Assembly (NCBI RefSeq): GCF_001512295.1
Contig: NZ_LNUP01000011.1
Span: 1 to 64,000 of the forward strand
Origin: Pseudomonas sp. EpS/L25
GTDB taxonomy: Bacteria; Pseudomonadota; Gammaproteobacteria; Pseudomonadales; Pseudomonadaceae
Length of the DNA stretch: 64,000 nt
Reading direction: 5' to 3'
The position numbers were made by a program, and so were the translations under genes. This document shows positions 63,886 through 64,000 of this stretch, piece after piece; position 1 is the stretch's first letter; each line of letters begins with the position of its first letter. The notes under the pieces were generated by a model that saw only the letters and a list, made by a program, of their open reading frames with translations, made no database searches and was not told where the DNA came from.

Positions 63886-64000
63886 GCAGGACTCCAGCCG
63901 AGTTCGCGGGAAATGGCCCGGGCGCAGGCACTGACCTCGGGCTGCAACTCGTGCAGCCGCGCCTCGGGCATGTAGGGAATGGCACTGGCCACGCTCAGGG
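63882..64000 (-). CDS. IclR-family transcriptional regulator, C-terminal end (partial)
   Basis: About 39 codons enter from the right edge: LSVASAIPYMPEARLHELQPEVSACARAISRELGWSPA, stop. This is the usual end of the IclR effector-binding domain (ALSVAxP…, LxxxVxxxAxxIS). It heads the galactonate operon with a four-base overlap to dgoK. In E. coli the corresponding regulator, DgoR, is GntR-type, so the pseudomonad cluster is controlled by a different class. Confidence 0.8.
   Translation of the reverse strand, partial: LSVASAIPYMPEARLHELQPEVSACARAISRELGWSPA

Overview
The window looks like a chromosomal segment of a Pseudomonas species. The bulk is GC-rich. The block secB–grx–rhodanese … envC–ctpA–deacetylase–periplasmic binding proteins–hisF–hisA–hisH–hisB … asmA–mutY–yggX follows the order known from P. 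aeruginosa PA5128–PA5148. GacA/Rsm-type regulation, Udh, RarD and REP sequences fit the genus. A member of the P. oryzihabitans group is my guess; this is inference, no database was searched.

Layout. 1-2470: right end of an AT-rich genomic island. It carries the end of an IS5-family transposase, a small protein, and a frameshifted SMC/RecN-like ATPase with a Zn-hook-type CxxC, possibly the wreck of an ABC three-component defence system. It ends at a 3' fragment of elongator tRNA-Met, an attachment-site scar. 2.5-4 kb: HipBA toxin–antitoxin with a dyad operator. 4-8 kb: DUF4337 protein, acyltransferase, and a uronate oxidation operon (udh plus a lactonase). 8-14.1 kb: four-gene CheR/CheB/histidine-kinase operon. 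14.4-14.9 kb: Pmp3-like peptide and an Rsm-type small RNA on the minus strand, with several GGA hairpins, a terminator and a GacA-type upstream box. 14.9-18.8 kb: two fadE-like acyl-CoA dehydrogenases with a promoter carrying a PsrA-like operator. 18.8-25.4 kb: small metabolic genes separated by three copies of one MITE (CTAG ends) and one copy of a second MITE (TAA duplications), which supply stop codons to neighbouring genes. 25.4-29.5 kb: Tat-exported PhoX behind a Pho box, SrkA and RarD.

29.5-46.4 kb is the conserved core block listed above. In it gpmI, expected between the rhodanese and envC genes, is absent and a small NAD(P)-binding protein sits there. 46.65-56.0 kb: an element integrated at tRNA-Phe, with integrase, AlpA-like regulator, a possible C4-type antisense RNA, small unknown genes, a Toprim primase, a DUF3631 ATPase and an unknown cargo gene. 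It has no capsid or tail genes, so it resembles a P4/PICI-like phage satellite. The 3' third of the DUF3631 gene holds two nested-dyad repeat units. A perfect 114-bp direct repeat marks the right border, where a PAAR–DUF2235 type VI effector gene has lost its 3' end.

56.9-64 kb: a D-galactose/D-galactonate catabolic cluster read leftwards: IclR regulator (partial), dgoK, dgoA, dgoD, dgoT, a Tat-exported lactonase and a GalP-like sugar porter. Together these could take galactose or galactonolactone to pyruvate and glyceraldehyde 3-phosphate by the De Ley–Doudoroff route.
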